The notes under the pieces are model-generated. The model saw nothing but the letters and a program-made list of their open reading frames with translations. It was not told where the DNA came from and did not search any database. Shown here piece after piece: positions 18,439 through 29,300 of a stretch of DNA of 64,000 nucleotides. Within the stretch, counting starts at the first letter, position 1. Each line of letters opens with the position of its first letter. Source of the DNA: Chitinophaga niastensis (GTDB taxonomy: Bacteria; Bacteroidota; Bacteroidia; Chitinophagales; Chitinophagaceae); contig NZ_PYAW01000005.1 in the NCBI RefSeq assembly GCF_003014755.1, positions 186,001 to 250,000 on the forward strand, given 5' to 3'. Made by a program: the position numbers and the translations under genes.

Positions 18439-21400
18439 ATGAGTAATTGTCAATGTCATACTGAAATAAACCGCGATGGCTCAGGCCAGCTAAACCGCTA
18501 CCTCAGCGCCCTGGACCCTTCCTATGCAGCGGTGGATGGCCGCAGCCTGGAAGACTTACTGGTGTTTGCCCGCCGCTATGCCGCGCAGATCCGGTTTTAC
18601 GATATCCCTGGTAGCACCATTAAAGATGATACTGTACCCGCTAAAGTGAGCTGGGCAGAATTTTTCAGACGCGATATGGCAGTCATCGCAGCTTCCATCG
18701 GTACCATTGACCTGGATGCTATCAAAAAAGATTATGATGATTTGCATACACAACTGGATCTTCACCCTGATGCAGATATATTTGAAAGTTTATTCAAACC
18801 TGTTATTGGTATCATGGTACGACTGGATGGCTGGTACACATTAGCCATTCCGCAAAATCCCCTGTATGCAGATCTGCACCTGGCTATCAATTCCAACCTC
18901 AGTGAACAGACCAAAAAAATGATTGCCTATGCAGAAGGATTCAGAGCTGTTGATACTAAAAAAACTATACTGCTGGATTTCACCGCCATTAAAAACGATG
19001 CTGTCTGGAAAATTAATGATACCATTTTTGCAGATGAAAGTATCTACATCGGTGCCACCCCGGAGGATAGAATCCGCTATGCTGCATTGTTTGTAGATGA
19101 TGTGTTCCTTAGCTTTTTTGGACTCATCAGTCAGCTCGTTAATAACGCCGACGGCTATCTGCAGTTTGCTATACAACAATACCCCGCTCATCAGCCACAC
19201 ATGGGCCTGTTTATTGCCTTCCTGGAATTATTCCGGCGCGCGCAGGACCAGATGAATGGACTGACAGCAAGGATGTTGGACTTTTATTATCGTGATGTAT
19301 TACACCTCACAGAAAAACCTTCCTTGCCTGATCGCGCACATGTGATCTTTGAACTGGCAAAGGATGTTACAGCATACGATATAGCGCCGGGTACTGCCCT
19401 GAGTGCAGGAAAGGACCTGTCCAACAAGGATCAGATATATCAAACTGAAGGTGGTCTTGTTGTTAATCAGGCAAAAGTAAAAGAGCTGAAAACAATCTTC
19501 ATAGATAAATCTCCTGTAGATGCATTAGAAGAAAATAAAACAGTGAATACCATCTACGCCAGGCCTGTAGCCAATTCGCAGGATGGTTTTGGTGCAAAAT
19601 TTACAGATCCGTATCCGATGTGGCCTACCTTCGGACAAGGCATCCCGCAGGATACAAAATTTCTTAATAAATATTGTCACATCCTGGATGTATATCATCA
19701 GTTATATGACCGTCATGATCAGGCGCGTGTAGGCTTTGCTGTGGCTTCTCCGCAGTTGTTGTTACAGGGGGGCAAACGTTACCTGGAAATACAGGCCACC
19801 GGCCTCAATGTATTGCTGAAAGATGCAGCTACGTTGACACCTGGCGATAACTTATTTGAAATATGGTTTACCGGTGAAAAGGAATGGGTAAAAATAGACC
19901 AGGTGCTGGACCTCTCAGCTATGCAAACAACCCTGACGCAAAATGGTGTATTCCCGCTGGACGATAATATCACTACAAGTGGATACTCCATATCAGGTCC
20001 GGCAGATACCATCTGTATTTATCTGCCTATGTCTGAATCAGCTGTAATAGGCTTCGATAGTAAGTTGCATAAAGGGTATGAATTTACTACTACCTTACCG
20101 GTGATGCGCATCATGCTGCATCCTGATATTAAATTGGCGGCGCCGGATTATAATAATTTGTCGGTAAAAGACTTTGCTATTAGTGTAAGAGTGGGGTCTA
20201 TTAATCCTAAAATTCAAACAACCGGAGGAGGTACTATTCCCATTCCCGCTGCTGCTACGGGTCCTAAAGTAGATCTTACAGGTAGTCATTTTGACGGATT
20301 AAAAACACTGGTGCTACAGAACGATGCAGGCGTGCAACCTGTGGGCAAACCATTTGATCCGTTTTCTGCATACCCTGTCATGGGAAAATCTTTTTATTTA
20401 GGTAGTGGTGAAGTATTTAATAAGTCGTTATCAGCGTTGGCGGTTAATATAAGAAGAACAGTAGACCCGGAATTTGGTACTGCCAATAATGATCCGGCCA
20501 CTGGTGCGGTACATCCAAAGTACAGCGTTAGTTTATTGGAAGAGAGGGCATGGGTACCATTGAATGCCTCTTCAGATAACACTAACACCGGTCCTGATTT
20601 TGATACTTTAGCATTAACACATAATATATTAAACCAGTTGATAGCGAAGGATCTGCCCGATTTGTCCTACCAACCGGTACCCTATACCCGTTCTCCCATA
20701 TTACCGGTTACTGAATGGAATCTGCAAACAGTGAAAGGGTTTTTACGGATCACTAGCCTGGTGTCAGTAAATGCTGATGCAATTACGTTTTTCGCTGAAA
20801 GTGCGAAGCTGGCCAGGGAACTACAAATAAAGGAAATATCTGTTAGCTATTATTCAGCACCGGAAACGCTGACACAGGGCATCGATCAGTTTTTTCATGT
20901 GTATCCTTTTGGAGTGGCAGAAATTGAATTGCCTGTCAGCAAAACAACAGGATCATCTGAATTGGAGGGGATCACAATGAAACGTAACCTGACTTATCAG
21001 AATTTCCTGCCGGTGATGCGCAAAGCTGCTGTTGCTAACCTGTTGGATGCGCACAATTGCCTGTTACCACAGTTTACCTATAAAAGCCCGTATAGCGATT
21101 ACAGTCATGGTATCAGCAGTAGTATTAACAACTCAACCGGCAATAATCTCACCGTGAACGCTGTCAATGATAGTGTAATGGGACGTTTATTGCTCAATGC
21201 CAGCGGTATCAGCAGCCGTTTAACCGGTGGTTTTAATCAGTATTCGAATGTTTTCCAGGAAGAGGGTATGTTATTCATCGGCCTTGAAAATTTGCAACCA
21301 CTGCAAACATTGTCGTTGTTGTTTGAATTTGCAGATGGTACAGCGGAAGATGAAGATAATGATCCGCCGCAAATTAACTGGTCCTATTTAATCAACAATG

Positions 21401-22869
21401 CGTGGCGGCCACTCAATGGTGAATTTATTGTCTCTGATGGTACCTATGGTTTTCAAACCACCGGTATTATGAAGATAGATATTCCGGAAGATGCTACTAA
21501 CCACAATACTATTATTACCGATGGGTTGCATTGGCTATGCGCCAGTGTGACAGCCTATGCTAACCGTTTTCCGCAATTGATTAATGTGGTAGCGCAGGCT
21601 ACGGAAGTAGTATTCGTGGATAATGGTAACGATCAGCGGCATTTCGATACTGCATTACCTGCCGGCACCATCAGCAAGCTATCGGTGAAGGTGGCTGAAA
21701 TAAGTAAAGTGCAGCAACCTTTTGCTTCTTTTGATGGCAAACACAAAGAAGTAGGGAAAGAATTTTATACACGGGTAAGTGAGCGTTTGCGCCACAAAGG
21801 CCGTGCAATAACAGCCTGGGATTACGAACACCTGGTGCTGGATCATTTCCCGATCATCTATAAAGTAAAATGTATTACGCATACAGATCCTGATTGTTTA
21901 TGCCGTCATTCAGGCGTAAAACCGGATGTGCCCAACGAAGTATTTTGCTGTGGCCCGCAGGTGGCCCCCGGACATGTATTGATGGTCCCCATTGCCAATC
22001 TTAAAAACAGGAACGCCATCAACCCGCTGCAACCTAAAACGGGTCGTCGCACCATGCTGGAAATAGAACAGTACCTGCAGCAACGCACTTCTCCTTTTGT
22101 AAAAGTACGCGCGCGGAACCCGGTGTATGAACAGGTGTTGGTATTTTTCCGTGTGAAGTTTGTAACAGGAACAGATAAAGGTTATTTTCTCAAAAAGCTC
22201 AACCAGGAAATTGTACAATTCCTTACCCCATGGGCTTTTGATCAAAATGCAGAAGTGAAGTTCGGACAAAAAATATATGCTTCTGCTGTGATTAATTTTA
22301 TTGAAGAAAGAACTTATGTAGATTTTATTACCGATTTCCTGATGTTTGTTTGCTCGGAAGGTTGTTGCCCGGATACTCCTGCTACAGCTACTGATCAACC
22401 GAATACCGGTAAAGATGACCTGGCATCGCAATTCAACAATGTCAAAGGTTGTGACGACCTCGAACACCTGGAGCAGGATAAATCCAATTTCATCGGCATT
22501 GTAGTAGCCACACCTTCTACGCCCCGCTCCATATTGGTGTCTGTACCACAGCATATTATTATACCGTATGAAGCACCACCGGCATTATCGCCTTGTGAAA
22601 AAAGGCGCACTACCATGGTAACTAACACACCCGCGCCGATAAGGATGGTAGCTACCCCTGCGCCAGTAGCAACGACCACACCAACAGCTACGCCTGTACT
22701 GGTTGCTACACCCGCAGCAGTAGTAGTCAATCCTGCACCGGCTCCTGCTCCTCCACCTTCTCCGGCGGATACACCGAAGACGATGCCGGCAGATGAGATA
22801 CCAACAGAAAATACAGATCCGGCAGCAGAAAAAACGAAACCACCAGGGAAAAAGACGCCCAATAAATAG
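18439..22869 (+). CDS. large eCIS baseplate J-like protein with Pro/Ala/Thr-rich tail
   Basis: A 1476-aa protein of the baseplate J/gp47-like group, the main wedge component that links hub to rim and triggers contraction. The N-terminus (YLSALDPSYAAVDGRSLEDL, FARRYAAQIRFYD) is typical of Bacteroidota eCIS baseplate proteins. The gpJ-like part is at about residues 1100-1310, with FYTRVSERLRHKGRAITAWD, YEHLVLDHFP and VKVRARNPVYEQV. Residues about 1395-1476 form a low-complexity Pro/Ala/Thr/Val tail ending in Lys. A Cys cluster (CSEGCCP) precedes it. The length is well above usual gpJ proteins, so extra surface domains in the middle are likely. Function is inferred from family and place. Confidence 0.88.
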   Translation: MSNCQCHTEINRDGSGQLNRYLSALDPSYAAVDGRSLEDLLVFARRYAAQIRFYDIPGSTIKDDTVPAKVSWAEFFRRDMAVIAASIGTIDLDAIKKDYDDLHTQLDLHPDADIFESLFKPVIGIMVRLDGWYTLAIPQNPLYADLHLAINSNLSEQTKKMIAYAEGFRAVDTKKTILLDFTAIKNDAVWKINDTIFADESIYIGATPEDRIRYAALFVDDVFLSFFGLISQLVNNADGYLQFAIQQYPAHQPHMGLFIAFLELFRRAQDQMNGLTARMLDFYYRDVLHLTEKPSLPDRAHVIFELAKDVTAYDIAPGTALSAGKDLSNKDQIYQTEGGLVVNQAKVKELKTIFIDKSPVDALEENKTVNTIYARPVANSQDGFGAKFTDPYPMWPTFGQGIPQDTKFLNKYCHILDVYHQLYDRHDQARVGFAVASPQLLLQGGKRYLEIQATGLNVLLKDAATLTPGDNLFEIWFTGEKEWVKIDQVLDLSAMQTTLTQNGVFPLDDNITTSGYSISGPADTICIYLPMSESAVIGFDSKLHKGYEFTTTLPVMRIMLHPDIKLAAPDYNNLSVKDFAISVRVGSINPKIQTTGGGTIPIPAAATGPKVDLTGSHFDGLKTLVLQNDAGVQPVGKPFDPFSAYPVMGKSFYLGSGEVFNKSLSALAVNIRRTVDPEFGTANNDPATGAVHPKYSVSLLEERAWVPLNASSDNTNTGPDFDTLALTHNILNQLIAKDLPDLSYQPVPYTRSPILPVTEWNLQTVKGFLRITSLVSVNADAITFFAESAKLARELQIKEISVSYYSAPETLTQGIDQFFHVYPFGVAEIELPVSKTTGSSELEGITMKRNLTYQNFLPVMRKAAVANLLDAHNCLLPQFTYKSPYSDYSHGISSSINNSTGNNLTVNAVNDSVMGRLLLNASGISSRLTGGFNQYSNVFQEEGMLFIGLENLQPLQTLSLLFEFADGTAEDEDNDPPQINWSYLINNAWRPLNGEFIVSDGTYGFQTTGIMKIDIPEDATNHNTIITDGLHWLCASVTAYANRFPQLINVVAQATEVVFVDNGNDQRHFDTALPAGTISKLSVKVAEISKVQQPFASFDGKHKEVGKEFYTRVSERLRHKGRAITAWDYEHLVLDHFPIIYKVKCITHTDPDCLCRHSGVKPDVPNEVFCCGPQVAPGHVLMVPIANLKNRNAINPLQPKTGRRTMLEIEQYLQQRTSPFVKVRARNPVYEQVLVFFRVKFVTGTDKGYFLKKLNQEIVQFLTPWAFDQNAEVKFGQKIYASAVINFIEERTYVDFITDFLMFVCSEGCCPDTPATATDQPNTGKDDLASQFNNVKGCDDLEHLEQDKSNFIGIVVATPSTPRSILVSVPQHIIIPYEAPPALSPCEKRRTTMVTNTPAPIRMVATPAPVATTTPTATPVLVATPAAVVVNPAPAPAPPPSPADTPKTMPADEIPTENTDPAAEKTKPPGKKTPNK

Positions 22870-22906
22870 CAGCCTAAATGATCTTTTTGATTAAAAATAT
22901 TTTTCC

Positions 22907-25900
22907 ATGCAAGCGCCAGTTTCATTAAATAAAACAAATCCATTATTGCCCGCAGAGGACTATAAGGCCATGCGCAAAGAAGGTATCAACGATATTGAAC
23001 ACCTCTCAAGTGATATATGGACGGAGTATAATACCTCCGATCCGGGCATAACCATACTGGAAGCTGTATCGTATGCTATCACAGACCTGGCCTACCGCAC
23101 AGGATTTGATATCAAAGACCTGCTGGCACCGGCGCAACTCACAGATAATACCTGGAAACAGATCTTTTATACAGCCCGGCAGATTTTGCATAACAACCCT
23201 GTTACCATCGATGATTACCGCAAACTCATTATTGATGTAAAAGGGGTACGCAATGCCTGGATAGAACCCGGCAAAGAATACGAGGTACCATTGTGGATGA
23301 ATTATAATGTGGTAGAACTGGAAGAACATCCTTGTGCCTGTGAAGAGGAAAAAGATAAAATATGTTTTGGTAAACTAAGCATCCAGGCAGCTACCAATGC
23401 AGACGTAACCAATTACAGAACTACCGCTACTGCTGCCTACAACGCTACTAAAACTACGCTGGATGCAGAAAAAACCGCGAAGCAAGCTACCTCAACACAA
23501 CTACAGGGACAGATTAACATGCCCGATATTGATCCTGTAAGAAAAGCCACCCTGCAGGCCCAGAAAGATGAGTTGGATGCCCGCATAGCAGCCATCACAG
23601 CAGAGATGCTGGTGCTGGATAAGATAATCGGCTACCTCGCCAATCCTATTATTATTCCACCTAAAATTGTTGAACTGGAAGGATTGTATAATGTAATGGT
23701 AGAATATGAGGAAGATGTGCTGGCAGAAGATCATCGCGAAGAAGTAAGACAACTGGTGGTAGATCGTCTTTCGCGCCATCGTAATTTATGTGAAGATTTT
23801 TTAACGGTGGAAGCAGTGGAATACCTGGACTTCGGACTGATGGCGGCTATTGAACTGGAAGAAAATGCAGATCCGGACATGGTAGTGGCACAATTATTTT
23901 TTACTGTTTACAAATATTTTACACCATCTGTTCCCTTTAATACCGTGCAGCAAATGATGGATAAAGGGTATCTGATAGATGAAATTTTTGAAGGCCCCGC
24001 TTTAAAACATGGATTTATTGATGATGCAGAGCTGGAAAAAACAGCACTCTACCGCGATATCCGGCTCTCCGATGTCATCAACGAAGTAGCAGAGATCAGC
24101 GGCATCAAAGCCATTACCTATCTGCATATGCCGGCAGATGCAGTGAATCAGCCCGGCAACAAAAACTATTTTAATGAATGGCTTGATCTGTTACGGCAGC
24201 AACGTAAAATAGCCCGCATAGATCCTGCACAATCGCAGGTGATATGCTGCAAAGACCGGGAACTGATCACCTATAATATAGGCAGAAAAGAAGACCGGTC
24301 GCCCCTCCGCATGAAGAAATTATTTGCCGACCTGAAATCACTCGAACGTAAATATAAGCTGGAAGGCCATGAGATCGATTTCCAGGTACCGGCAGGCGAA
24401 AATATGGAGTTGGAGGATTATTTCCCCGTTACCTATTCGTTACCCATGTGTTATGGTGTTAGCGAAACCGCAGGACTACCGGGTAATGCAGACGCCAAGC
24501 GCAAAGTACAGGCACTGCAACTGAAAGGCTACCTCCTGTTTTTTGAACAGCTGCTCAAAGGGCACCTGGTACAGCTAAACCACCTGCGCGACCTCTTTAC
24601 TTTTGATGATACAGTAAAGCATACTTACTTTAATAAAGCGCTCACGGAAATACAGGGACTGAGCGACCTGCTTGTCAACTTTGGTAATCATGATATAAAT
24701 CATCAGGAAGATATTATAAAAGATTTTGCGGGAACATTACAAAACCTGGTAGAAACCCCCATTACCTTTCATAAACGCCGTAACACCTTCCTGAATCATA
24801 TGCTGGCCCGCTTCAGTGAGGACCTGAGTGAATATGAAACCATGAGCAGATGGCTTACACCTGCGAAGGTAGAGGAAAGACTGATCCATGATAAAACACG
24901 TATCCTGAAAGATGGTGAGTATTATCATATCAGTACCAACCGTGGTAAAGGCTACAACTACGCACAGCTCAATGTTTGGGACACCACCAATGTATCCGGC
25001 GCAGAGAGAAGATTAAGCAGGTTGCTGGGATTTGAAAATGCTACCCGTCGTACCCTGGCGCCGGCGTTTATTGTGAGCGAGCCCGTGATGATAATTGATG
25101 ATAAAACAAAATTGCCTGTCTGGAAGACTAAAAACGGGCAGCACGTAAACGTAATTAAAGTGCTGGACCCTGATAATAAAGATGCCATTTTGCTTACCAG
25201 TGTAGAAGTAGAAGATGGCTGCTGTACAGAACTGCTGATGAACGATATGCTGGAACATGCAGATGATCGCCGCTATTATAAATTCCATGACGAACTAAGG
25301 CAACGCAGCCGCAAAGCTGCGGGGCAATTAGGCACTTTCTGGCTGGAACTATATGATGATACAGATCCTGCAAATGCAGTGCTGCTGGCCACCAGCGAGA
25401 AGTCAGAGAACAAAACAATCCGCGATACCACTTTCAAAAGAATTCAACAGCTGATGGAGAAAATGAATACCAATGAAGGGTTACATCTCATCGAACATAT
25501 CCTGCTCCGGCCAAAACTGGACCAGGAGTTTACCGACGGTGGCATTACCCCCATTGACATCAGCTTCATCCATACCTGCCTGGATAAATGTGATCTCGGT
25601 ATAGGCGTTAACGATGGTACAGACGTACCCGACTACTGGAAAAAGGTAACCCGGATTCCGGCAGATAAATGCTACGATAATATGCCATGGGTACTGGAGT
25701 ATTTCAGAATGCGCACCAATCCGGCTACTGGTAACAAAGAACCCCTGTCTGTACTCTTCCAGGAAACATTTCCGGATGCCAGTAAATTGCCCACCATGCT
25801 CAAATTCAGGCTCTACACCGGCATGACAAAAAGAATACTGGATTTGCAGGAATATGGTGCAGAAAGGATCAATTATGAAATTGTTTCCAATAACAGCGAT

Positions 25901-26425
25901 GATCCGGCCGTTATTAAATACAAGTTTATCATCCATGGGAACAAGCAGGAAGTATTGGCACAAAGCGCCTATCTCTACAATAAAAGAACCGCTAAACAGA
26001 TCAAGGATGGCACAGTAGTACCGGATGATATTGATGATGAAATAGCAGGACTGATGCAATATTTTAGTTATCAGATGGATTGGTATTGTGCTGCTAACCC
26101 CTGCGATAACAACGAAGATCCGTATTCATTCCGCACTACCGTGATACTGCCTTGCTGGCCCAAACGCTTCAGGGACCTTACTTTCCGCAACCTGGTAGAA
26201 AAAACCATACAAACAGAATTCCCTGCACATGTGCATACAAAAATTGTGTGGGTAGGCATTTCAGAAATGCAAAAGTTCGAAAAAATATACCAGGACTGGT
26301 TATTGGAAATGGCACAAACAGAAGTACCCGGATATGAAAAATTAAATCCTTTGATAGATGCTATCAATGGCATTCAACCTTGTGGTAGCTGTGAAGATGA
26401 TTGTAGCAGACCTCAGAACAGCTAA
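22907..26425 (+). CDS. large eCIS protein, candidate baseplate wedge partner (Afp12-like position)
   Basis: A 1172-aa protein that I recognise only by position: it follows the gpJ-like gene and precedes the tape measure, where Afp12/gp7-like wedge proteins lie. The N-terminus (LSSDIWTEYNTSDPGITILE, AVSYAITDLAYRTGFDIKDL) resembles the opening of baseplate wedge proteins. Residues about 163-245 form a predicted coiled coil rich in Ala, Lys, Gln and Glu. A second half has Cys pairs (CCKD, CDLG, CGSCEDDC at the C-terminus). No signal peptide or membrane segment. An enzymatic role is not suggested by any motif I can see. Confidence 0.7.
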   Translation: MQAPVSLNKTNPLLPAEDYKAMRKEGINDIEHLSSDIWTEYNTSDPGITILEAVSYAITDLAYRTGFDIKDLLAPAQLTDNTWKQIFYTARQILHNNPVTIDDYRKLIIDVKGVRNAWIEPGKEYEVPLWMNYNVVELEEHPCACEEEKDKICFGKLSIQAATNADVTNYRTTATAAYNATKTTLDAEKTAKQATSTQLQGQINMPDIDPVRKATLQAQKDELDARIAAITAEMLVLDKIIGYLANPIIIPPKIVELEGLYNVMVEYEEDVLAEDHREEVRQLVVDRLSRHRNLCEDFLTVEAVEYLDFGLMAAIELEENADPDMVVAQLFFTVYKYFTPSVPFNTVQQMMDKGYLIDEIFEGPALKHGFIDDAELEKTALYRDIRLSDVINEVAEISGIKAITYLHMPADAVNQPGNKNYFNEWLDLLRQQRKIARIDPAQSQVICCKDRELITYNIGRKEDRSPLRMKKLFADLKSLERKYKLEGHEIDFQVPAGENMELEDYFPVTYSLPMCYGVSETAGLPGNADAKRKVQALQLKGYLLFFEQLLKGHLVQLNHLRDLFTFDDTVKHTYFNKALTEIQGLSDLLVNFGNHDINHQEDIIKDFAGTLQNLVETPITFHKRRNTFLNHMLARFSEDLSEYETMSRWLTPAKVEERLIHDKTRILKDGEYYHISTNRGKGYNYAQLNVWDTTNVSGAERRLSRLLGFENATRRTLAPAFIVSEPVMIIDDKTKLPVWKTKNGQHVNVIKVLDPDNKDAILLTSVEVEDGCCTELLMNDMLEHADDRRYYKFHDELRQRSRKAAGQLGTFWLELYDDTDPANAVLLATSEKSENKTIRDTTFKRIQQLMEKMNTNEGLHLIEHILLRPKLDQEFTDGGITPIDISFIHTCLDKCDLGIGVNDGTDVPDYWKKVTRIPADKCYDNMPWVLEYFRMRTNPATGNKEPLSVLFQETFPDASKLPTMLKFRLYTGMTKRILDLQEYGAERINYEIVSNNSDDPAVIKYKFIIHGNKQEVLAQSAYLYNKRTAKQIKDGTVVPDDIDDEIAGLMQYFSYQMDWYCAANPCDNNEDPYSFRTTVILPCWPKRFRDLTFRNLVEKTIQTEFPAHVHTKIVWVGISEMQKFEKIYQDWLLEMAQTEVPGYEKLNPLIDAINGIQPCGSCEDDCSRPQNS

Positions 26426-26437
26426 ATAACAAACGAT

Positions 26438-27850
26438 ATGACGCACATGATCAATCGGCTGGAATTTGAAGTAGGCTGTTCTGATGAAGAACAGGCACTG
26501 AATCTGCGTCATAACTTTTCATTGACGATGCAGGACCAGGTCATGGCAGTAATGGACAAGATTTGCTCCAAATATGTAACTGATGAGGAATGGCTTCGTA
26601 TAGATAAACTGGAGATTGATCTCGGAGGTATGAGTCAACATGCTTTTACAAACGATTTTGAAAATATACTCAGCTATAGATTAGAAGAAGCCCTGGTAAA
26701 AAGATTGGCAGCTATTCCGGCTACCAGCCGGGCAGTATCGCAGGAGCTCTCCAAACTGGAGCTGCTGCAATTTTTTTTACTTCATGGCATCCTGCCCTGG
26801 TGGGCTGCTATGCCTGACATCAACATCAACACTATTTGTCTTGATGTTTTGCTGCAGCAACAAAGCGTGCTGCAAACCTGGTTGATGGAGCATCGCCAGG
26901 AGCAATCCGTATGGACCAGGATAACAATGCAGTTAGGGCAGGATGTCAAAGCATTGATCCTTGCAATGCCGACAGCATTAGCCACTGCGCACGCCCAATT
27001 TATTAGCTGGATCGCAGCGGTCAGTAATCAGCTGTTTGAAACAGGGAATATGGATACCGTTACTACTGCCAGCGCAGATGAATTTATTCAACAGGTGTTG
27101 TCTGCAAAAGGTTCGTACATCCATGATATCCTGCTGGGAAACGCACCGGCTATTTTCAGTAATACATCGCTGGTAAATATTTTCAGATCAAATGCGGTAA
27201 ACATCTTTTCAATAATAACAAATAAAGAAAATGCACTACTGCAAATAATAGCCAGTGTTACCGGTACCGCGTTGTTACCTGCTGATATGTCTGTAATAAC
27301 GGAAATGGATACACGCATACCGGATGCCGGGTCAGCAGAAATTGATGAGATAGAAAAAATTGCTGTCAAACATGCCGGCATTGTGCTGCTGGCGCCATTT
27401 CTGAAGACTTTCTTTACCGCTATCACTTTACTGGATGGGAACGAATGGAAAGATCGTGCCGCACAACACAAAGCATTACATGTATTAAAATACCTGGCTA
27501 CCGGCGATCTGGAAACGCCGGAATATAACCTGGCATTGGAAAAATTGTTTTGTGGCATTGCCTTAAACGAACCGGTGCCACTGAAAGCTGATTTATCCGA
27601 AACGGACATGCAGGAAGCGGAAGCATTGCTCACAGCGGTGATAGGCCACTGGAAGTTGCTGAAAAATACTTCTGTAAACGGGCTAAGGTCCTCCTTCTTA
27701 AAACGGGATGGATTGATCACCCGTAAAGACGGCGGCTGGCTGGTGCAGGTGGAGCGGCAAACGCTGGATGTGTTGCTGGATGGTATTCCATGGGGATATT
27801 CCACCATCACATTACCCTGGAATCAATACCTCATTTTTGTTGAATGGTAA
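26438..27850 (+). CDS. eCIS tape measure protein (CIS_TMP family)
   Basis: A 470-aa protein of the contractile-injection-system tape measure family, which sets tube length during assembly. The N-terminus IINRL-like start reads MINRLEFEVGCSDEEQAL and is followed by RIDKLEIDLGG, a family hallmark. The C-terminus has the other hallmark: HWKLLKNTSVNGLRSSFLKR, then a strand ending LLDGIPWGYSTITLPWNQYL with a final VEW. The middle is helical. Alternative starts are 26438 and Met4 (MINRLE) at 26447; the second fits the family start better. Particle length could be estimated from the helical span but not from sequence alone here. Confidence 0.88.
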   Translation: MTHMINRLEFEVGCSDEEQALNLRHNFSLTMQDQVMAVMDKICSKYVTDEEWLRIDKLEIDLGGMSQHAFTNDFENILSYRLEEALVKRLAAIPATSRAVSQELSKLELLQFFLLHGILPWWAAMPDININTICLDVLLQQQSVLQTWLMEHRQEQSVWTRITMQLGQDVKALILAMPTALATAHAQFISWIAAVSNQLFETGNMDTVTTASADEFIQQVLSAKGSYIHDILLGNAPAIFSNTSLVNIFRSNAVNIFSIITNKENALLQIIASVTGTALLPADMSVITEMDTRIPDAGSAEIDEIEKIAVKHAGIVLLAPFLKTFFTAITLLDGNEWKDRAAQHKALHVLKYLATGDLETPEYNLALEKLFCGIALNEPVPLKADLSETDMQEAEALLTAVIGHWKLLKNTSVNGLRSSFLKRDGLITRKDGGWLVQVERQTLDVLLDGIPWGYSTITLPWNQYLIFVEW

Positions 27851-27862
27851 AATTTGATCGCT

Positions 27863-29290
27863 ATGGATTTTGATAACAAGCTTGCTGAAAATGCCCCATC
27901 GCAGGAAAATCGCATTAACCTCAATGCAAAAAGTCTGGCGCTGGAAATCGGGTGGTTTGCCAGTGTGGTAAATGCGCGGTTACGTAATTGTTTTGGCAAT
28001 GAAAATAACGGACTGAGTACTGATTTTGTAGTAAAAGATAATGGTACTTATATAACCCCCGAAGAAATCCCTGCACCGGATTTTTCCGATGATCATTCTG
28101 TGTATGCAGAATTCGTAAGTTATTATAAACTCAGCAGGGAAGAGCGTCTGCTGCTGATGCTCACCATCATTCCACATGTGCAGCCGCATTTGCTGGACGT
28201 ATTTTTTTCGCTGAATAAATCTATCTCCCGCGGCTATACGGAGTTTGGTGGTATCAGGGGAAGCCGCCACAGTGGCTTTATTCCTACAGGAGAAACCGCC
28301 TTGTTCCTGCTCGCCGGCAACGATCTGGCGCGGCGTTTTAATGCCTATAAATTGTTTGAACCAGATCATATTTTTACAGCACATAATATCATCAGCATCG
28401 ATGGTAGCCAGAACGGGGAACCTTTTTATAGTAGTACTATCAGTCTTTCTACGGAGTATGTAGACTTTTTTACTACCGGTAATCTCCGCAAACCTCCTTT
28501 CAGTATGGAGTTTCCGGCCCGTCGGCTTGTTACCCGCATGGACTGGGAAGATCTGGTAGTAGATGATTTTACCTCAATGCAGCTGGATGAGCTGCGGATA
28601 TGGCTGCAACATGGACGTACGTTGTATGAAGACTGGGGCATGAGCCGTACCCTGAAACCCGGCTACAAAGCTTTGTTTCATGGTCCTCCAGGTACGGGCA
28701 AAACCCTCACGGCTGCTTTATTAGGCAAGCTGTATAATCTGGATGTGTATCGCATCGACTTATCCATGGTGGTATCCAAATACATTGGTGAAACTGAGAA
28801 AAATCTTGAAAAAGTATTTTCCCGCGCAGAAAATAAAAACTGGATACTTTTTTTCGATGAAGCAGATGCGTTGTTTGGTAAGAGAACCAGTATTTCTGAT
28901 GCCCATGATAAATATGCCAACCAGGAAATCGCTTACCTGTTGCAACGGCTGGAAGACTACCCCGGCCTGGTGATCCTGGCTTCCAATATGCGTAATAACG
29001 TAGATGAAGCCTTTGTACGCCGGCTGCAATCCATTATTCATTTTCAGAAGCCACAACCAAGGGAACGGCTCCGGCTGTGGAGCGGCGCATTTAGCAAACA
29101 ATGCCAGCCGCCGGTCCGTGAGTCTATTGAACGGCTTTCACAACAATACGAATTATCCGGCGGAGCTATCATGAATGTAGTGCAGTTTGCATCGCTCATG
29201 GCGCTGAACCGGAACGATAACACCATTACTATGGAAGACCTTTTACAAGGTATACGAAAAGAGTTTATGAAAGAGGGCAAGACCATGTAA
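27863..29290 (+). CDS. eCIS AAA+ ATPase (Afp15-like)
   Basis: A 475-aa AAA+ ATPase found in nearly all eCIS loci; proposed to help assemble or load the particle. Start ATG 27863 is preferred over TTG 27854. The N-terminal half (about residues 1-250) is a family-specific domain. Walker A GPPGTGKT starts near residue 274, Walker B with FFDEADALFG near 330, and sensor/arginine-finger elements follow (ILASNMRNNVDEAFVRRLQS). The C-terminal lid ends near residue 475. It comes just before the DUF4157 cargo genes, which fits a loading role. Confidence 0.93.
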   Translation: MDFDNKLAENAPSQENRINLNAKSLALEIGWFASVVNARLRNCFGNENNGLSTDFVVKDNGTYITPEEIPAPDFSDDHSVYAEFVSYYKLSREERLLLMLTIIPHVQPHLLDVFFSLNKSISRGYTEFGGIRGSRHSGFIPTGETALFLLAGNDLARRFNAYKLFEPDHIFTAHNIISIDGSQNGEPFYSSTISLSTEYVDFFTTGNLRKPPFSMEFPARRLVTRMDWEDLVVDDFTSMQLDELRIWLQHGRTLYEDWGMSRTLKPGYKALFHGPPGTGKTLTAALLGKLYNLDVYRIDLSMVVSKYIGETEKNLEKVFSRAENKNWILFFDEADALFGKRTSISDAHDKYANQEIAYLLQRLEDYPGLVILASNMRNNVDEAFVRRLQSIIHFQKPQPRERLRLWSGAFSKQCQPPVRESIERLSQQYELSGGAIMNVVQFASLMALNRNDNTITMEDLLQGIRKEFMKEGKTM

Positions 29291-29300
29291 AAAGTAAAAC

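Noticed and set aside
21910..22943. Antisense ORFs of 214 and 182 aa opposite the gpJ-like gene
   Set aside because: They are the complement of the coding strand; the Gly/Ala/Val-rich one is the reverse of the Pro/Ala/Thr tail.
27088..27810. Minus-strand ORF of 240 aa opposite the tape measure gene
   Set aside because: Overlaps a clear CIS_TMP gene, has no start signal or family likeness, and is Ser-rich in the way antisense frames are.
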